DNA of 64,000 nucleotides from Shewanella holmiensis (GTDB lineage: Bacteria; Pseudomonadota; Gammaproteobacteria; Enterobacterales; Shewanellaceae). Below, one piece after another: positions 28,210-37,907 of this stretch. The number at the start of each line of letters is the position of its first letter. Positions within the stretch are counted from its first letter, which is position 1. Both the position numbers and the translations under genes were made by a program. The stretch spans positions 62,001 to 126,000 of the forward strand of contig NZ_JAMTCD010000004.1 in NCBI RefSeq assembly GCF_025370255.1, read 5' to 3'. The notes below the pieces were generated by a model. That model saw only the letters and a list, made by a program, of their open reading frames with translations. It made no database searches and was not told the DNA's origin.

Positions 28210-28286
28210 TGGTGGCCCCTCCCAGACTTGAACTGGGGACCTGACGATTATGAGTCGTATGCTCTAACCAACTGAGCTAAGGGGCC
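28210..28286 (-). tRNA. ileX: tRNA-Ile2 with anticodon CAU (read as k2CAU), not methionine
   Basis: The 77-base cloverleaf on the minus strand includes an encoded CCA end (28210-28212). The acceptor begins GGCCCC, the D-arm is AGCTCAGTTGGTTAGAGC, the anticodon CAU is at 28250-28252 and the T-arm carries GTTCAAGTC. The anticodon alone suggests Met. However, the acceptor GGCCCCUUAGCUCAGU, the anticodon arm CGACUCAUAAUCG and the T-arm are those I recall for E. coli tRNA-Ile2 (ileX). In E. coli ileX also lies close to rpoD. TilS would convert C34 to lysidine so that it reads AUA. Confidence 0.85.
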
Positions 28287-28436
28287 GACTTAAGATAGTC
28301 GTCACTATCGAAAGCGGGGGGAATTATACGAAGTTTATCTCTGCTTGTCACCCGTGATTTTCATTGAATTTTAGTATCTTGATTCAATTGGTTATCTGTT
28401 AATCAAAAAGCGTGCTATGGGACATAAAAAAAGCAT

Positions 28437-28462
28437 AAAAAAACCTGCCGAAGCAGGTTTTT
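28437..28462 (-). terminator. Terminator of rpoD
   Basis: On the minus strand, AAACCTGC pairs with GCAGGTTT around a TTCG tetraloop, followed by seven T. It lies 50-75 bases after the rpoD stop. Confidence 0.92.
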
Positions 28463-28510
28463 GATGAATCAAGATTAAAAACATATTGATTCAATAAGTA
28501 TCACTAGTGA

Positions 28511-30352
28511 TTAGTCATCTAAGAATGATTTTAAAATCTCAGAGCGTGAAGGGTGGCGTAACTTACGCAACGCTTTTGCTTCAATTTGACGAATACGTTC
28601 ACGGGTTACGTCAAACTGCTTGCCCACTTCTTCTAGCGTGTGGTCTGTATTCATGTCGATACCAAAACGCATACGCAATACTTTTGCCTCACGGGCTGTT
28701 AAGCCTGCTAGCACTTCATGCGTTGCATTTTTTAGACTTTCGCTAGTCGCTGAGTCTAAAGGTAGCTCGAGGGTAGTATCCTCGATAAAATCACCTAAAT
28801 GCGAATCTTCGTCGTCACCAATAGGGGTTTCCATTGAGATTGGCTCTTTAGCGATTTTCAGTACTTTGCGGATTTTATCTTCAGGCATCATCATACGTTC
28901 TGCCAATTCTTCAGGAGATGGTTCACGGCCCATTTCTTGAAGCATTTGACGAGAAATACGGTTTAGCTTGTTGATCGTTTCTATCATGTGTACTGGAATA
29001 CGGATTGTGCGTGCTTGGTCAGCAATCGAGCGTGTAATCGCCTGACGGATCCACCAAGTTGCATAAGTTGAGAACTTATAACCACGACGGTATTCAAATT
29101 TATCAACCGCTTTCATCAGACCGATGTTACCTTCCTGAATTAAGTCCAGGAATTGTAAACCACGGTTGGTGTATTTTTTAGCAATCGAGATAACCAGACG
29201 TAAGTTAGCTTCAACCATTTCTTTCTTAGCACGGCGCGCTTTCGCTTCACCGATTGACATACGACGGTTAATGTCTTTGATGCCAGCGATGGTTAAATCG
29301 GTTTCTTTTTCAACGGCATCAAGCTTGTTTACACAACGAATAACGTCATCTTCAACCATACGTAAACCTTCTGCGTATGGTTTAGTGCTGTTCATTTCAG
29401 TGGTAAACCACTCAAGGCTGGTTTCTTTACCTGTGAATGCTTTAACGAAGTTTTTCTTCGGCATTTTTGCTTGTTCAACAACAAGCTTAAGGATAAGACG
29501 CTCTTGAACACGCACGCGATCCATCATGGTACGCATGCTTTTTACTAAACGGTCGAATTGCTTAGGGACTAAGCGGAATTCTTTGAATAGCTCACCGATA
29601 ACAAATAACGAGCCGATTGCTTCAGGATGGTCGCGACCTTTCTCTGCAATGATCGCTAAGCTTTTCTCGTAAGCTTCACGTAATTGAGTGAATTTCTCTT
29701 TAGCTTCTTCAGGATCTGGACCTTTTGGACCTTCTTCCTCTTCTTCGCCATCGTCATCATCATCGTCATCATCGTCTTCATCATCTAATTCATCATCAGA
29801 TAGTTCAGAACCTATGTGTGTTGCCGTTGGGGCAACGTCTTCTTCGTCAGGGTTTACAAATCCAGAGATAATATCAGACAAGCGTATTTCGTCAGCTTCA
29901 TACTGGTCGAATTGCTCTAAGATCATTGCAATGGCTTGTGGGTATTCACTCACTGAGCATTGAACGGTATTGATACCTTCTTCAATACGCTTTGCAATAA
30001 CAATTTCGCCTTCGCGGGTTAAAAGCTCGACCGTACCCATTTCACGCATGTACATACGCACAGGGTCAGTTGTACGACCTAATTCACTTTCAACGGTAGC
30101 AAGAGCGGCAGCAGCTTCTTCTGCTGCATCTTCGTCTGTGTTGTCTTCCGACATCATCATGTCATCGGCATCCGGTGCTTCTTCAAACACACGAATACCC
30201 ATGTCATTTATCATCTGGATAATATCTTCAATCTGATCAGAATCGACCATGTCTGCAGGTAAGTGGTCGTTCACTTCTGCATAGGTTAAATAACCTTGCT
30301 CTTTACCTTTAGCGAGCAACAGTTTAAGTTGCGACTGCGGAGTGTGATCCAT
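28511..30352 (-). CDS. rpoD: Primary sigma factor RpoD (sigma70)
   Basis: The protein has 613 residues from ATG 30352, the E. coli length. An ATG 9 bases upstream is possible but is worse placed relative to GGA. It contains region 1.1 ([19 protein letters not shown]), an acidic Asp/Glu tract in the non-conserved region, region 2 ([20 protein letters not shown] and [14 protein letters not shown]), region 3, and region 4 with the helix-turn-helix [20 protein letters not shown]. It directs RNA polymerase to housekeeping promoters. It is the last gene of rpsU-yqeY-dnaG-rpoD. Confidence 0.98.
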   Translation of the reverse strand: MDHTPQSQLKLLLAKGKEQGYLTYAEVNDHLPADMVDSDQIEDIIQMINDMGIRVFEEAPDADDMMMSEDNTDEDAAEEAAAALATVESELGRTTDPVRMYMREMGTVELLTREGEIVIAKRIEEGINTVQCSVSEYPQAIAMILEQFDQYEADEIRLSDIISGFVNPDEEDVAPTATHIGSELSDDELDDEDDDDDDDDDGEEEEEGPKGPDPEEAKEKFTQLREAYEKSLAIIAEKGRDHPEAIGSLFVIGELFKEFRLVPKQFDRLVKSMRTMMDRVRVQERLILKLVVEQAKMPKKNFVKAFTGKETSLEWFTTEMNSTKPYAEGLRMVEDDVIRCVNKLDAVEKETDLTIAGIKDINRRMSIGEAKARRAKKEMVEANLRLVISIAKKYTNRGLQFLDLIQEGNIGLMKAVDKFEYRRGYKFSTYATWWIRQAITRSIADQARTIRIPVHMIETINKLNRISRQMLQEMGREPSPEELAERMMMPEDKIRKVLKIAKEPISMETPIGDDEDSHLGDFIEDTTLELPLDSATSESLKNATHEVLAGLTAREAKVLRMRFGIDMNTDHTLEEVGKQFDVTRERIRQIEAKALRKLRHPSRSEILKSFLDD

Positions 30353-30499
30353 AGATATCATCCAAGTTTGGGGAACTGAAATAACGATAGGACACTGAGC
30401 CTAGCTTAGTGTCACGCAAATCGTCAATTATAGCTGTGTGGACTCATCTTAGCTAGTCCATGGCGTTGTTTTAACCGCGAAAGTTTTGTCATTTTCGGG

Positions 30500-32227
30500 T
30501 TACTTCGCAACACCTTTCATTATTGAAATCAGCTTAGTAAGCTGCATTTTCTCAGCTTTCGTCAAAGTCTGTTTAAGACTAAGTTCCTGATAGCGTTGTT
30601 CTATATATTGGTTAGTCAACCATATCAGGGTTTGTTTAAACTCGGTCAACACATTTTCATCCGCCACTTGATGGTCCCATTGGGCTAACTTTATTAGAGT
30701 GCTCTTCTGTTCGTGCTCTCTATGTATCTCAAGTAGTTGTGCGCTATTAAATTGTTGAGTTCGAGTTATTTCAAGCAAATGATTCAGCAAGTCAATGCCA
30801 GCCATTTGAATTTTGTTTAATGCTGGTTGCGGGGCAAGTCCAAAGCCTAAGCTTGGTTTTTGCACTAACAATGCAATCGCTAATCTTAACGGTGTGCCTC
30901 GCCCTTGTAATCCTTTGGCATTAAGTGGCTGCGGCTTTTTGACCGCAAAACCTAATTTTTTCTTTAAATCATCACTGCTGTTCATGCCCAATTTGTGGGA
31001 CAAACTTTCTAACAACAGGTTTTGTAATACGCTGTCTTGTACTTTTTCGATTAAAGTTATGGCCTGTTTTGCAAGGGCACCTTTATCGGTTCCATGGGTA
31101 TTACTTAAGGTTTCAAACAGAAATTCAGGTAACTGCATTGCCTGTTGTATAAGCTCCTCAAAAGCAGCTTTGCCTATTTTTCTGACCATGGTGTCAGGAT
31201 CTTCACCCTGGGGTAAAAACATGAATCTTACCATGTCCCCAGGTTTTAAAAGCGGCAAGGCCGTTTCAAGTGCTCGCCATGCAGCTTCACGTCCAGCTCT
31301 ATCACCGTCATAACAACAGATGACTTCTTTGGCACTACGAACTAACAATTGAAATTGTTCAGCTGTCGTTGATGTGCCCAATGAGGCAACGGCATAATCA
31401 ACACCAAATTGTGCTAGTGCGACGACATCCATATAGCCTTCGACAATCAACACATGTTGTGGATCGCGATGAAGCTGTTTTAATTCGTATAAGCCGTAAA
31501 GCTCGTTGCCTTTATGAAATATGGGCGTTTCTGGGGAATTCAAGTATTTAGGGGTGCCTTCACCTAAAACTCTTCCGCCAAAGCCGATAACTCTGCCGCG
31601 TCTGTCGCGGATTGGAAACATCAATCGGTCACGAAAACGGTCATAACGCTTACCGCTGTCGTTTTCTATCAACATGCCGGCGGTAAGTAATTTGTCTTGT
31701 GCTGATTGGTTTTGACGGTAGCGGCCTAATAATCCGTCCCAGCCGTCAGGCGCAAAACCTATGCCGAAATGTTTAATAACATCATCTGATAAGCCTCTGA
31801 AATCAAGGTAATCTAGTACTTTTTGCTTATCTTGATGCTGTCTTAACTGGCTTTGATAGAATAAATTGGCTTCTTCCATCAATTGATATAAATCACGACT
31901 TAATCCGTGATCCTGGCGTTTTGCGTTGCCATTTTCTTGTGGTACATCTAAACCAAGTTGACTGGCGAGTTCTTCGATCGCATCGACAAATTCTAATCGA
32001 TCGTATTCCATAACAAAGTCAATAGCATTGCCATGTGCACCACAGCCGAAGCAATGATAAAACTGTTTATCTCTGCTGACAGTAAAAGAGGGCGATTTCT
32101 CGCTATGAAAAGGGCAGCATGCCGAATGATTTTTGCCAGCTTTTTTCAATGGCACTTTTCGATCGATAAGATCGACAATGTCAGTACGAGCAATTAGCTC
32201 ATTGATAAAATCACGAGGGATCGCCAT
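30500..32227 (-). CDS. dnaG: DNA primase
   Basis: The protein has 575 residues. The N-terminal CHC2 zinc domain holds CCPFHSEKSPSFTVSRDKQFYHCFGCG. The RNA polymerase core has RFRDRLMFPIRDRRGRVIGFGGR, and the TOPRIM centre has VEGYMDVVALAQFG with CCYDGDRAGREA. The C-terminal part is the helicase-binding domain. It makes RNA primers for replication. It follows yqeY after 90 bases that contain an attenuator-like hairpin, which keeps primase expression low, and is followed by rpoD after about 150 bases. Confidence 0.98.
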   Translation of the reverse strand: MAIPRDFINELIARTDIVDLIDRKVPLKKAGKNHSACCPFHSEKSPSFTVSRDKQFYHCFGCGAHGNAIDFVMEYDRLEFVDAIEELASQLGLDVPQENGNAKRQDHGLSRDLYQLMEEANLFYQSQLRQHQDKQKVLDYLDFRGLSDDVIKHFGIGFAPDGWDGLLGRYRQNQSAQDKLLTAGMLIENDSGKRYDRFRDRLMFPIRDRRGRVIGFGGRVLGEGTPKYLNSPETPIFHKGNELYGLYELKQLHRDPQHVLIVEGYMDVVALAQFGVDYAVASLGTSTTAEQFQLLVRSAKEVICCYDGDRAGREAAWRALETALPLLKPGDMVRFMFLPQGEDPDTMVRKIGKAAFEELIQQAMQLPEFLFETLSNTHGTDKGALAKQAITLIEKVQDSVLQNLLLESLSHKLGMNSSDDLKKKLGFAVKKPQPLNAKGLQGRGTPLRLAIALLVQKPSLGFGLAPQPALNKIQMAGIDLLNHLLEITRTQQFNSAQLLEIHREHEQKSTLIKLAQWDHQVADENVLTEFKQTLIWLTNQYIEQRYQELSLKQTLTKAEKMQLTKLISIMKGVAK

Positions 32228-32265
32228 TGATTGCTATAAATTCTCGAAGTCACTTTATCAACTAA

Positions 32266-32298
32266 TTAAAACAAACAAGCCGTGCAGGTGCACGGCTT
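32266..32298 (-). terminator. Intra-operon attenuator before dnaG
   Basis: On the minus strand a 9-bp perfect stem (32290-32298 with 32277-32285) with an ACCT loop is followed by GTTTGTTTT. It lies between yqeY and dnaG, matching in position and kind the partial terminator upstream of dnaG in E. coli. Confidence 0.75.
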
Positions 32299-32317
32299 AT
32301 TCAACATTAACGCCTGA

Positions 32318-32761
32318 TTATTTCAATTTTGCGCGGATTAAAGCACCTATGGCACTCATGTCTGCACGGCCTTGAACTTCAGATTTTAATGCTCCCATAA
32401 CTTTGCCCATATCCGCCATGGATGCAGCACCGACTTTAACAATAGTTGCATCGATAATCGCTGCGACTTCTGCTTCAGTTAATGGTGTTGGCAAGAAGGT
32501 TTCAATGACTTGAATTTCTTCTGCTTCAGCTGCTGCAAGCTCTGGGCGATTCGCTGCTTCATATTGAGCAATTGAATCACGACGTTGCTTGACCATCTTG
32601 GTTAAGATAGCTATTACCTGTTCGTCATTCAAAGTCTCGCGGGTATCCACTTCAACTTGTTTAACGGCGGCAAGTGCCATACGAATAGTGCCTAAGCGTA
32701 CCTTTTCTTTGGCACGCATAGCGTCTTTCATTTGGTCTTTTAGCTTATCGACTAGGCTCAT
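32318..32761 (-). CDS. yqeY: GatB/YqeY domain protein
   Basis: This 147-residue helical protein of the YqeY family is related to the tail domain of the amidotransferase subunit GatB. Typical stretches are LRMALAAVKQVEVDTRE (here IRMALAAVKQVEVDTRE), FLPTPLTEAEV and MGKVMGALKSEVQGRADMS. The family may bind tRNA, but its role is not established. It sits 7 bases after rpsU inside the macromolecular synthesis operon, an arrangement I recall from Shewanella and Vibrio but not from E. coli. Confidence 0.92.
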   Translation of the reverse strand: MSLVDKLKDQMKDAMRAKEKVRLGTIRMALAAVKQVEVDTRETLNDEQVIAILTKMVKQRRDSIAQYEAANRPELAAAEAEEIQVIETFLPTPLTEAEVAAIIDATIVKVGAASMADMGKVMGALKSEVQGRADMSAIGALIRAKLK

Positions 32762-32768
32762 AATGAGA

Positions 32769-32984
32769 TTAGTATAAACGTACGCGACGTGCGTTTTCGC
32801 GAGAAAGCTTCTTAGCTAGACGTTTAACTGCAGCTGCTTTTGCGCGCTTACGTGCAGTAGTTGGCTTCTCGTAGAATTCACGAGCACGTACATCAGCTAA
32901 GATACCAGCTTTTTCACAAGAGCGCTTGAAACGACGAAGAGCTACGTCGAATGGTTCGTTTTCACGTACTTTAATAATTGGCAT
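32769..32984 (-). CDS. rpsU: 30S ribosomal protein S21
   Basis: This 71-residue, very basic protein is of the exact size of bS21. It begins [27 protein letters not shown] and ends [15 protein letters not shown]. It sits on the 30S platform near the anti-Shine-Dalgarno region and helps initiation. GGGG lies about 10 bases before the ATG. It is the first gene of rpsU-yqeY-dnaG-rpoD, behind a good sigma70 promoter and a structured leader. Confidence 0.98.
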   Translation of the reverse strand: MPIIKVRENEPFDVALRRFKRSCEKAGILADVRAREFYEKPTTARKRAKAAAVKRLAKKLSRENARRVRLY

Positions 32985-33116
32985 ACGCCATCACCCCTTA
33001 GGTGTAGTTGAGTTGGTTATGTTAAGTGTTTTAAGTTCGAAACTTAAACCCTTAAATAGCCAAAAGGCTAATTAAAATGGTGCGGAATTTTACACCGAGC
33101 TAAGGGTCTTTGTAAA
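32985..33116 (-). promoter_or_regulatory. rpsU promoter and structured 5' leader
   Basis: On the minus strand the boxes TTTACA (33111-33116) and TAAAAT (33087-33092) are 18 bases apart, and the start would be near 33080. The leader of about 95 bases can form two hairpins: TAGCC with GGCTA around four bases (33056-33069), and an 8-bp stem around CGA (33030-33048). These precede the ribosome site. Autogenous control by S21 is possible but unproven. Confidence 0.6.
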
Positions 33117-33286
33117 CCCTTTGTTCAGATTGTCTGCTTAAGGCCAGTTAAAAAACAATAAATAGCTGATTTTAAACTTATATAAGCGATCAAAAACGAT
33201 CGTTACATTTGTCTGTTGATTTTATCTGGAGAAAACTTGCACCAAAGGCTAGAATTAGCCGCTTAATTTTACAGGAACAAGACATT

Positions 33287-34300
33287 ATGCGCATTATTGG
33301 TATTGAAACATCATGTGATGAAACTGGCATCGCCGTTTATGATGATCAGCAAGGCCTGCTTTCACATGTATTATATAGCCAAGTAAAGTTGCACGCTGAC
33401 TATGGTGGCGTGGTGCCAGAGTTGGCCTCCCGTGATCATGTACGTAAAATTATTCCGTTAATTAAACAAGCACTGACTAAAGCAAACTCTTCTATTGATG
33501 ATATTGATGGCGTGGCATTTACCAAGGGTCCTGGCTTAATTGGTGCATTATTAGTGGGGGCCTGTGTTGGCCGTTCATTGGCGTATGCCTGGGGGAAACC
33601 TGCGGTAGGCGTGCATCACATGGAAGGACACTTATTAGCCCCGATGCTTGAAGATGATGCGCCTGAGTTTCCGTTTGTTGCCTTGTTGGTATCTGGTGGT
33701 CACTCAATGTTGGTGCAAGTGGATGGAATTGGTCAATACCTTGTATTGGGCGAGTCTGTTGACGATGCCGCGGGTGAGGCTTTTGATAAAACCGCGAAAT
33801 TGATGGGATTAGATTATCCAGGCGGTCCGCGCTTAGCTAAATTGGCTGCGCAAGGTTTAGAAGTGGGGTACAAATTTCCGCGTCCAATGACGGATAGACC
33901 GGGCCTTGATTTTAGCTTTTCAGGTTTAAAAACCTTTGCAGCTAACACTATTGCCGCGGAGCCGGATGATCAGCAAACCCGTGCCAATATCGCTAGGGCA
34001 TTTGAAGAGGCTGTGGTTGATACACTCGCCATCAAGTGTAAACGTGCCCTAAAGCAAACTGGGTATAAGCGTTTGGTTATTGCCGGTGGCGTGAGCGCGA
34101 ATACGCGTTTGCGTGAGTCTTTGGCCAAAATGATGCAAGACATGGGTGGGAAAGTGTATTACCCAAGGGGTGAGTTTTGTACTGATAATGGCGCCATGAT
34201 TGCGTATGCGGGAATGCAGCGACTGAAAGCAGGACAAGTAGAAGACTTAGCCGTTAAAGGTGTTCCTCGTTGGCCTTTAGATTCATTACCTGCGGTTTAA
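33287..34300 (+). CDS. tsaD: tRNA N6-threonylcarbamoyladenosine transferase
   Basis: The protein has 337 residues from ATG 33287, the E. coli length. The frame is open to 33209, but the conserved [14 protein letters not shown] begins here and AGGA lies 10 bases upstream. Metal-binding His111 and His115 (VHHMEGHL), an [11 protein letters not shown] stretch and a SGGHSMLV loop are present. With TsaB, TsaC and TsaE it makes t6A37 in tRNAs that read ANN codons. It is divergent from rpsU across about 300 bases that hold both promoters and nothing else. Confidence 0.97.
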   Translation: MRIIGIETSCDETGIAVYDDQQGLLSHVLYSQVKLHADYGGVVPELASRDHVRKIIPLIKQALTKANSSIDDIDGVAFTKGPGLIGALLVGACVGRSLAYAWGKPAVGVHHMEGHLLAPMLEDDAPEFPFVALLVSGGHSMLVQVDGIGQYLVLGESVDDAAGEAFDKTAKLMGLDYPGGPRLAKLAAQGLEVGYKFPRPMTDRPGLDFSFSGLKTFAANTIAAEPDDQQTRANIARAFEEAVVDTLAIKCKRALKQTGYKRLVIAGGVSANTRLRESLAKMMQDMGGKVYYPRGEFCTDNGAMIAYAGMQRLKAGQVEDLAVKGVPRWPLDSLPAV

Positions 34301-34343
34301 AACGTTAGCGCCTGATATGCAAGATTAGATAAGATGAGTCATT

Positions 34344-34378
34344 AAAGCTTAACGTGTTAAATACCGTTAAGCTTTTTT
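34344..34378 (+). terminator. Terminator of tsaD overlapping the plsY 3' end
   Basis: An 11-bp stem (34344-34354 with 34365-34375) with a 10-base loop ends in six T. Its right arm includes the plsY stop codon (34367-34369) on the opposite strand. Confidence 0.85.
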
Positions 34379-34978
34379 ATTACTTCTTTTTCGGCTCACT
34401 TTTGTTTCTTCGCCAATCCGCAGCCTTTCAATATTATCTTTATGCCTAATTAAAATCAGTGTCGATAACATGGCTACTGGCAGCACGAAGCGCTCATCCA
34501 ACCACCATGTGTACATGGGGGCAAGTACTGCTGTTGCCATGGCTGAAACGGAGGAGTAGCGGGTAATAAAGACTAATACAACCCAAGTTGCCACTAAGCA
34601 AAGTGCTAAATCATGACCAATAGGGGCCATAGCACCGAAAGCGGTTGCAACGCCTTTACCGCCTTTAAATTGAAAAAATACTGGGTAAATGTGACCTAAA
34701 CAGGCTGCAACAGCAATAAAACCAAGGGATGCAGCATCTAAACCTAGTAAATAACTAAGGTAAGACGGTATAGCACCTTTTAGCATGTCAAAAAACAACA
34801 CCAGCAATGCAGAACTGGCACCACCAATCCTTAATACATTTGTTGCACCAGGGTTGCCAGAACCGTTTTCTCTTGGATCTGGTAAACCTCTCATTTTGCA
34901 AACTAATATCGCACTTGAGATCGAACCTGCCAAATATGCAACAATTATCATCAAAACGGTTATGACTATGGTGTTCAA
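34367..34978 (-). CDS. plsY: Acyl-phosphate:glycerol-3-phosphate acyltransferase
   Basis: This 203-residue integral membrane protein has about five or six membrane segments. The PlsY motifs are clear: [37 protein letters not shown] and [13 protein letters not shown]. It makes lysophosphatidate from acyl-phosphate and glycerol-3-phosphate, the first step in phospholipid synthesis. It is divergent from folB, with 243 bases between them, and convergent with tsaD. Confidence 0.96.
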   Translation of the reverse strand: MNTIVITVLMIIVAYLAGSISSAILVCKMRGLPDPRENGSGNPGATNVLRIGGASSALLVLFFDMLKGAIPSYLSYLLGLDAASLGFIAVAACLGHIYPVFFQFKGGKGVATAFGAMAPIGHDLALCLVATWVVLVFITRYSSVSAMATAVLAPMYTWWLDERFVLPVAMLSTLILIRHKDNIERLRIGEETKVSRKRSNKKA

Positions 34979-35221
34979 ATTGGTTTCCTTACTCGTCTTA
35001 GGGTATTATCGCGCATGTTTTTTAAATGCGCTGTTGCAAATCATTCTGCAAGAATCAAAAACAAGTTCCGTGGCATGAATTAAATTCGTTACCTTTGTTT
35101 TGGTATTGGCTTATCCTACTGCTTTACGCTTGCAGGCAAAAGGCCAGACGGTGAGAATATCACTGTTTATCTGCAATTAATTTTGAACAGTCTAACAATA
35201 TAGGTTTTTCTGGAGGTTCAC

Positions 35222-35575
35222 ATGGATAAAGTGCTTATCAGGCAGTTGAAAATTGAAACTGTGATTGGAATTTATGAGTGGGAAAAGAAAATCCATCAAA
35301 CCTTGTTAATTGATTTAGACATGGCTTGGGATAATCGATTCGCCGCTGCTAGTGATGATTATGCCCATGCATTATGCTACGAAACCGTCTCGAACCGTTT
35401 AACGGCCTTGATTACCGAAAAACCATTGGAATTGATAGAAACTGTCGCTGAAATGGTTGCCCAGTGTTTGCTGAATGAATTCAATGTGCCATGGGTGAAA
35501 GTAGTGGTAATGAAACCTGGTGCCGTGCCTCATGCCGCATCAGTTGGGGTTGAAATTGAACGTGGCAATGTTTAA
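35222..35575 (+). CDS. folB: Dihydroneopterin aldolase
   Basis: This 117-residue protein starts MDKVLIRQLKIETVIGIYEWEKK and has LIDLDMAWD, the catalytic Tyr/Glu region CYETVSNRLTALITEKPLELIETVAE and KPGAVPHAASVGVEIER. The fold and length are those of FolB, which converts dihydroneopterin to hydroxymethyl-dihydropterin for folate. TGGAGG lies before the ATG. FolK, encoded 49 bases later, uses its product. Confidence 0.95.
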   Translation: MDKVLIRQLKIETVIGIYEWEKKIHQTLLIDLDMAWDNRFAAASDDYAHALCYETVSNRLTALITEKPLELIETVAEMVAQCLLNEFNVPWVKVVVMKPGAVPHAASVGVEIERGNV

Positions 35576-35624
35576 AACGACTTTTGATACGCTATCTTAT
35601 TAATAACCCGGGTTAACACATTTA

Positions 35625-36137
35625 ATGGCAAAAATTTATATCAGTTTAGGCACGAATATTGAACCTGAACTACACCTCCAAGCTGGATTGTTGGATTTGC
35701 AGCAACATTTTGGACATTTGTCTTTGTCTCGGGTATTTGAGAGTGAATCGGTTGGCTTTAAAGGCACTAACTTTTTGAATATGGTTGCCTGTGCAGATAC
35801 CGACATGTCGATTGAAGACGTTGTAGCAACGTTTAAGATGATCGAACAAGCCAATGGCCGAATTAGAGGCGAGAAAAAATTTAGCCCCCGTAGCTTAGAC
35901 ATTGATTTATTACTTTATAATGACGAAATAACCCGCCAGCCTGTTGAACTTCCTCGTGGTGAAATTCTATTTAATGCTTTTGTACTTTGGCCATTGGCAG
36001 AGTTAGCCCCTGATGTATTGCATCCCGTTGTTGGATTGTCATATCAAACACTTTGGCAGCAATACGACAAGCAACAGCAACATTTATGGCCAGTGCCTTT
36101 TACTTTCTCACCCCAGTTACGTTGTACCAGTGTTTGA
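35625..36137 (+). CDS. folK: 2-amino-4-hydroxy-6-hydroxymethyldihydropteridine pyrophosphokinase
   Basis: This 170-residue protein has YISLGTNIEPELHLQAGLLDL at the N-terminus, SESVGFKGTNFLNMVA, and the metal-binding signature RSLDIDLLLYND. It adds pyrophosphate to the pterin made by FolB. It is a little longer than the E. coli protein (159 residues) through the C-terminal end. The start of uppP follows after 44 bases. Confidence 0.95.
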   Translation: MAKIYISLGTNIEPELHLQAGLLDLQQHFGHLSLSRVFESESVGFKGTNFLNMVACADTDMSIEDVVATFKMIEQANGRIRGEKKFSPRSLDIDLLLYNDEITRQPVELPRGEILFNAFVLWPLAELAPDVLHPVVGLSYQTLWQQYDKQQQHLWPVPFTFSPQLRCTSV

Positions 36138-36181
36138 TGATTTAAATCTGCATGCATCACGTTATTTAAACAAGGACAAAT

Positions 36182-36982
36182 ATGGAATCGCTACAAGTTA
36201 TATTTTTGGCTCTTATTCAAGGTTTAACTGAGTTTTTACCTATTTCAAGTTCAGGACATTTAATTTTACCTGCGCAATTATTAGGGTGGGAAGACCAGGG
36301 CTTATCATTTGATGTGGCGGTAAATACGGGGTCATTATTTGCGGTGATTATTTATTTTCGCACAGAGATAGTGACCTTAACTCAGGCTTGGATTAAAAGT
36401 TTTGCTACTGGTACTCAAACGCAGGAAAGTAAATTGTCATGGTGGATTTTATTGGCCACCATTCCTGCAGTTATCGTTGGTTTTATGGCCAAAGATTTTA
36501 TTGAAACCCATTTACGTAATACTTTAGTTATCGCAATTACAACTATCTTTTTTGGATTATTGTTGTGGGTTGCAGACCGAATGTCAAAAGCCCAGCTGAA
36601 TGAGTTTCAGATGGGCTGGAAAAAAGCTCTACTAATTGGTGTAGCACAAGCTATGGCATTAATTCCTGGTACTTCTCGTTCAGGTGCGACAATGACCGCT
36701 GCATTAATGTTGGGACTTACCCGAGAGGCCGCAGCGCGTTTTTCGTTTTTAATGTCTATTCCAGTAAGTTGTGGCGCTGCGTTATTAGTGACTAAAGACT
36801 TGATAGAAAGCCCGTTACCGATTGACTATCAAGCATTAGGTTTAGGTTTGGTGGTATCATTTGTGGCTGCTTATATCTGTATTCATTACTTCTTGAAGTT
36901 TATTAGTCAAATAGGCATGACCCCATTTGTCATTTACCGACTAATATTAGGTAGCATCTTGCTCGGTTTATTGTATTTATAA
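36182..36982 (+). CDS. uppP: Undecaprenyl-diphosphatase
   Basis: This 266-residue inner-membrane protein has about seven membrane segments. Both catalytic motifs are present: [13 protein letters not shown] near the start and [11 protein letters not shown] in the second half. It recycles undecaprenyl pyrophosphate to the phosphate for wall synthesis and gives bacitracin tolerance. It is the third gene of folB-folK-uppP, with AAGGA before the ATG and a terminator after it. Confidence 0.96.
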   Translation: MESLQVIFLALIQGLTEFLPISSSGHLILPAQLLGWEDQGLSFDVAVNTGSLFAVIIYFRTEIVTLTQAWIKSFATGTQTQESKLSWWILLATIPAVIVGFMAKDFIETHLRNTLVIAITTIFFGLLLWVADRMSKAQLNEFQMGWKKALLIGVAQAMALIPGTSRSGATMTAALMLGLTREAAARFSFLMSIPVSCGAALLVTKDLIESPLPIDYQALGLGLVVSFVAAYICIHYFLKFISQIGMTPFVIYRLILGSILLGLLYL

Positions 36983-37008
36983 TATTCCGAGTCAGTATCA
37001 AATGAATT

Positions 37009-37033
37009 AAACGGGTATTTTTACCCGTTTTTT
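37009..37033 (+). terminator. Terminator after uppP
   Basis: A 9-bp stem (37009-37017 with 37022-37030) with a TTTT loop is followed by further T. Confidence 0.92.
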
Positions 37034-37067
37034 ATTTTTAGTTTTTTTTCTTATTAAAAGTTTATTT

Positions 37068-37907
37068 ATGATGATTTCTCCATTAATTTGCCCGACCTGT
37101 GCCCAGCCATTGCATCAACACGATGCTTCAAAAGGTTTATACTGCGATGCAAAGCATCATTTTGACCGTTTAGCACAAGGCTATTACCCTTTGGTGAAAG
37201 TAAAAGCAAAAACACCGCAATCATCGGTAAGTCGACAACAAATGCGCGCACGACAGTTTTTACTGCAAAGCGGTGTTTTTCAGCCTCTGGTTGATACGTT
37301 AAAGCAATTAATGCTGTCGCTGACAACTGATAAAAAACAGGTTAACTGGTTAGATTATCAATGTGGTGATGGCTATTATTTAGCACAAATTCATGCTTTT
37401 TTGGTCTCACAGCAACAAGCTGATAATGTGTCTACTTGGGGGGTATCAGATGCCGAAAATGCCTTATTTGCGGCATCAAAATTACAGTCACCCGCATGTT
37501 TGATTTTTAGTGCACTGAAGGCGTTACCTTTTGCCGATAACAGCATTGATATTGTGACTTTGTTCGATGCGCCAATAAAAGGTCAGGAATGTATTCGAAT
37601 ATTAAAAGATGATGGTCGGATAGTATTAGTGCAGCCAAGTCATCAGCATTTGTGGCAAATCAAACAACAGGTTTACCCCGATTTGGTGGAGAAACCATTT
37701 CAAATCAATATTCCTAAGCGTTTAAGTATTGACACCCAAGAGTGCGTGTCATTTGATATCAATGTCAGTGGCGATCAGGCGTTAGGATTGCTAGACAGTT
37801 CTTTGTTTGCGTGGCGCGCTAATGATGAGCTTCGTCATCAAATTAAAGCTAAGTCAATTGATGGATTGAAATGTGAGTTTGATGTATTGGTACTAAAGCA
37901 GATTTAG
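37068..37907 (+). CDS. rlmA: 23S rRNA (guanine-N1)-methyltransferase, RlmA type
   Basis: The protein has 279 residues. The N-terminal zinc ribbon uses Cys8, Cys11, Cys26 and His30 (CPTC, then C-D-A-K-H). The SAM domain follows, with motif I replaced by LDYQCGDGYYL. ALPFADNSIDIVTLFDAP and LKDDGRIVLVQPSHQHLWQIK match RlmA. It would methylate G745 (E. coli numbering) of 23S rRNA. The catalytic domain is more divergent from E. coli than its neighbours are. The start could be either of two adjacent ATGs. Confidence 0.85.
   Translation: MMISPLICPTCAQPLHQHDASKGLYCDAKHHFDRLAQGYYPLVKVKAKTPQSSVSRQQMRARQFLLQSGVFQPLVDTLKQLMLSLTTDKKQVNWLDYQCGDGYYLAQIHAFLVSQQQADNVSTWGVSDAENALFAASKLQSPACLIFSALKALPFADNSIDIVTLFDAPIKGQECIRILKDDGRIVLVQPSHQHLWQIKQQVYPDLVEKPFQINIPKRLSIDTQECVSFDINVSGDQALGLLDSSLFAWRANDELRHQIKAKSIDGLKCEFDVLVLKQI

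Noticed and set aside
28210..28286. tRNA-Met from the CAU anticodon
   Set aside because: Acceptor, anticodon-stem and T-arm sequences and the rpoD neighbourhood agree better with tRNA-Ile2.
29688..29963. Serine-rich open frame on the plus strand
   Set aside because: It is the reverse complement of the Asp/Glu repeat tract of rpoD and has no ribosome site.
36013..36231. Open frame of 72 codons across the folK-uppP junction
   Set aside because: It overlaps both real genes out of frame and has no ribosome site.
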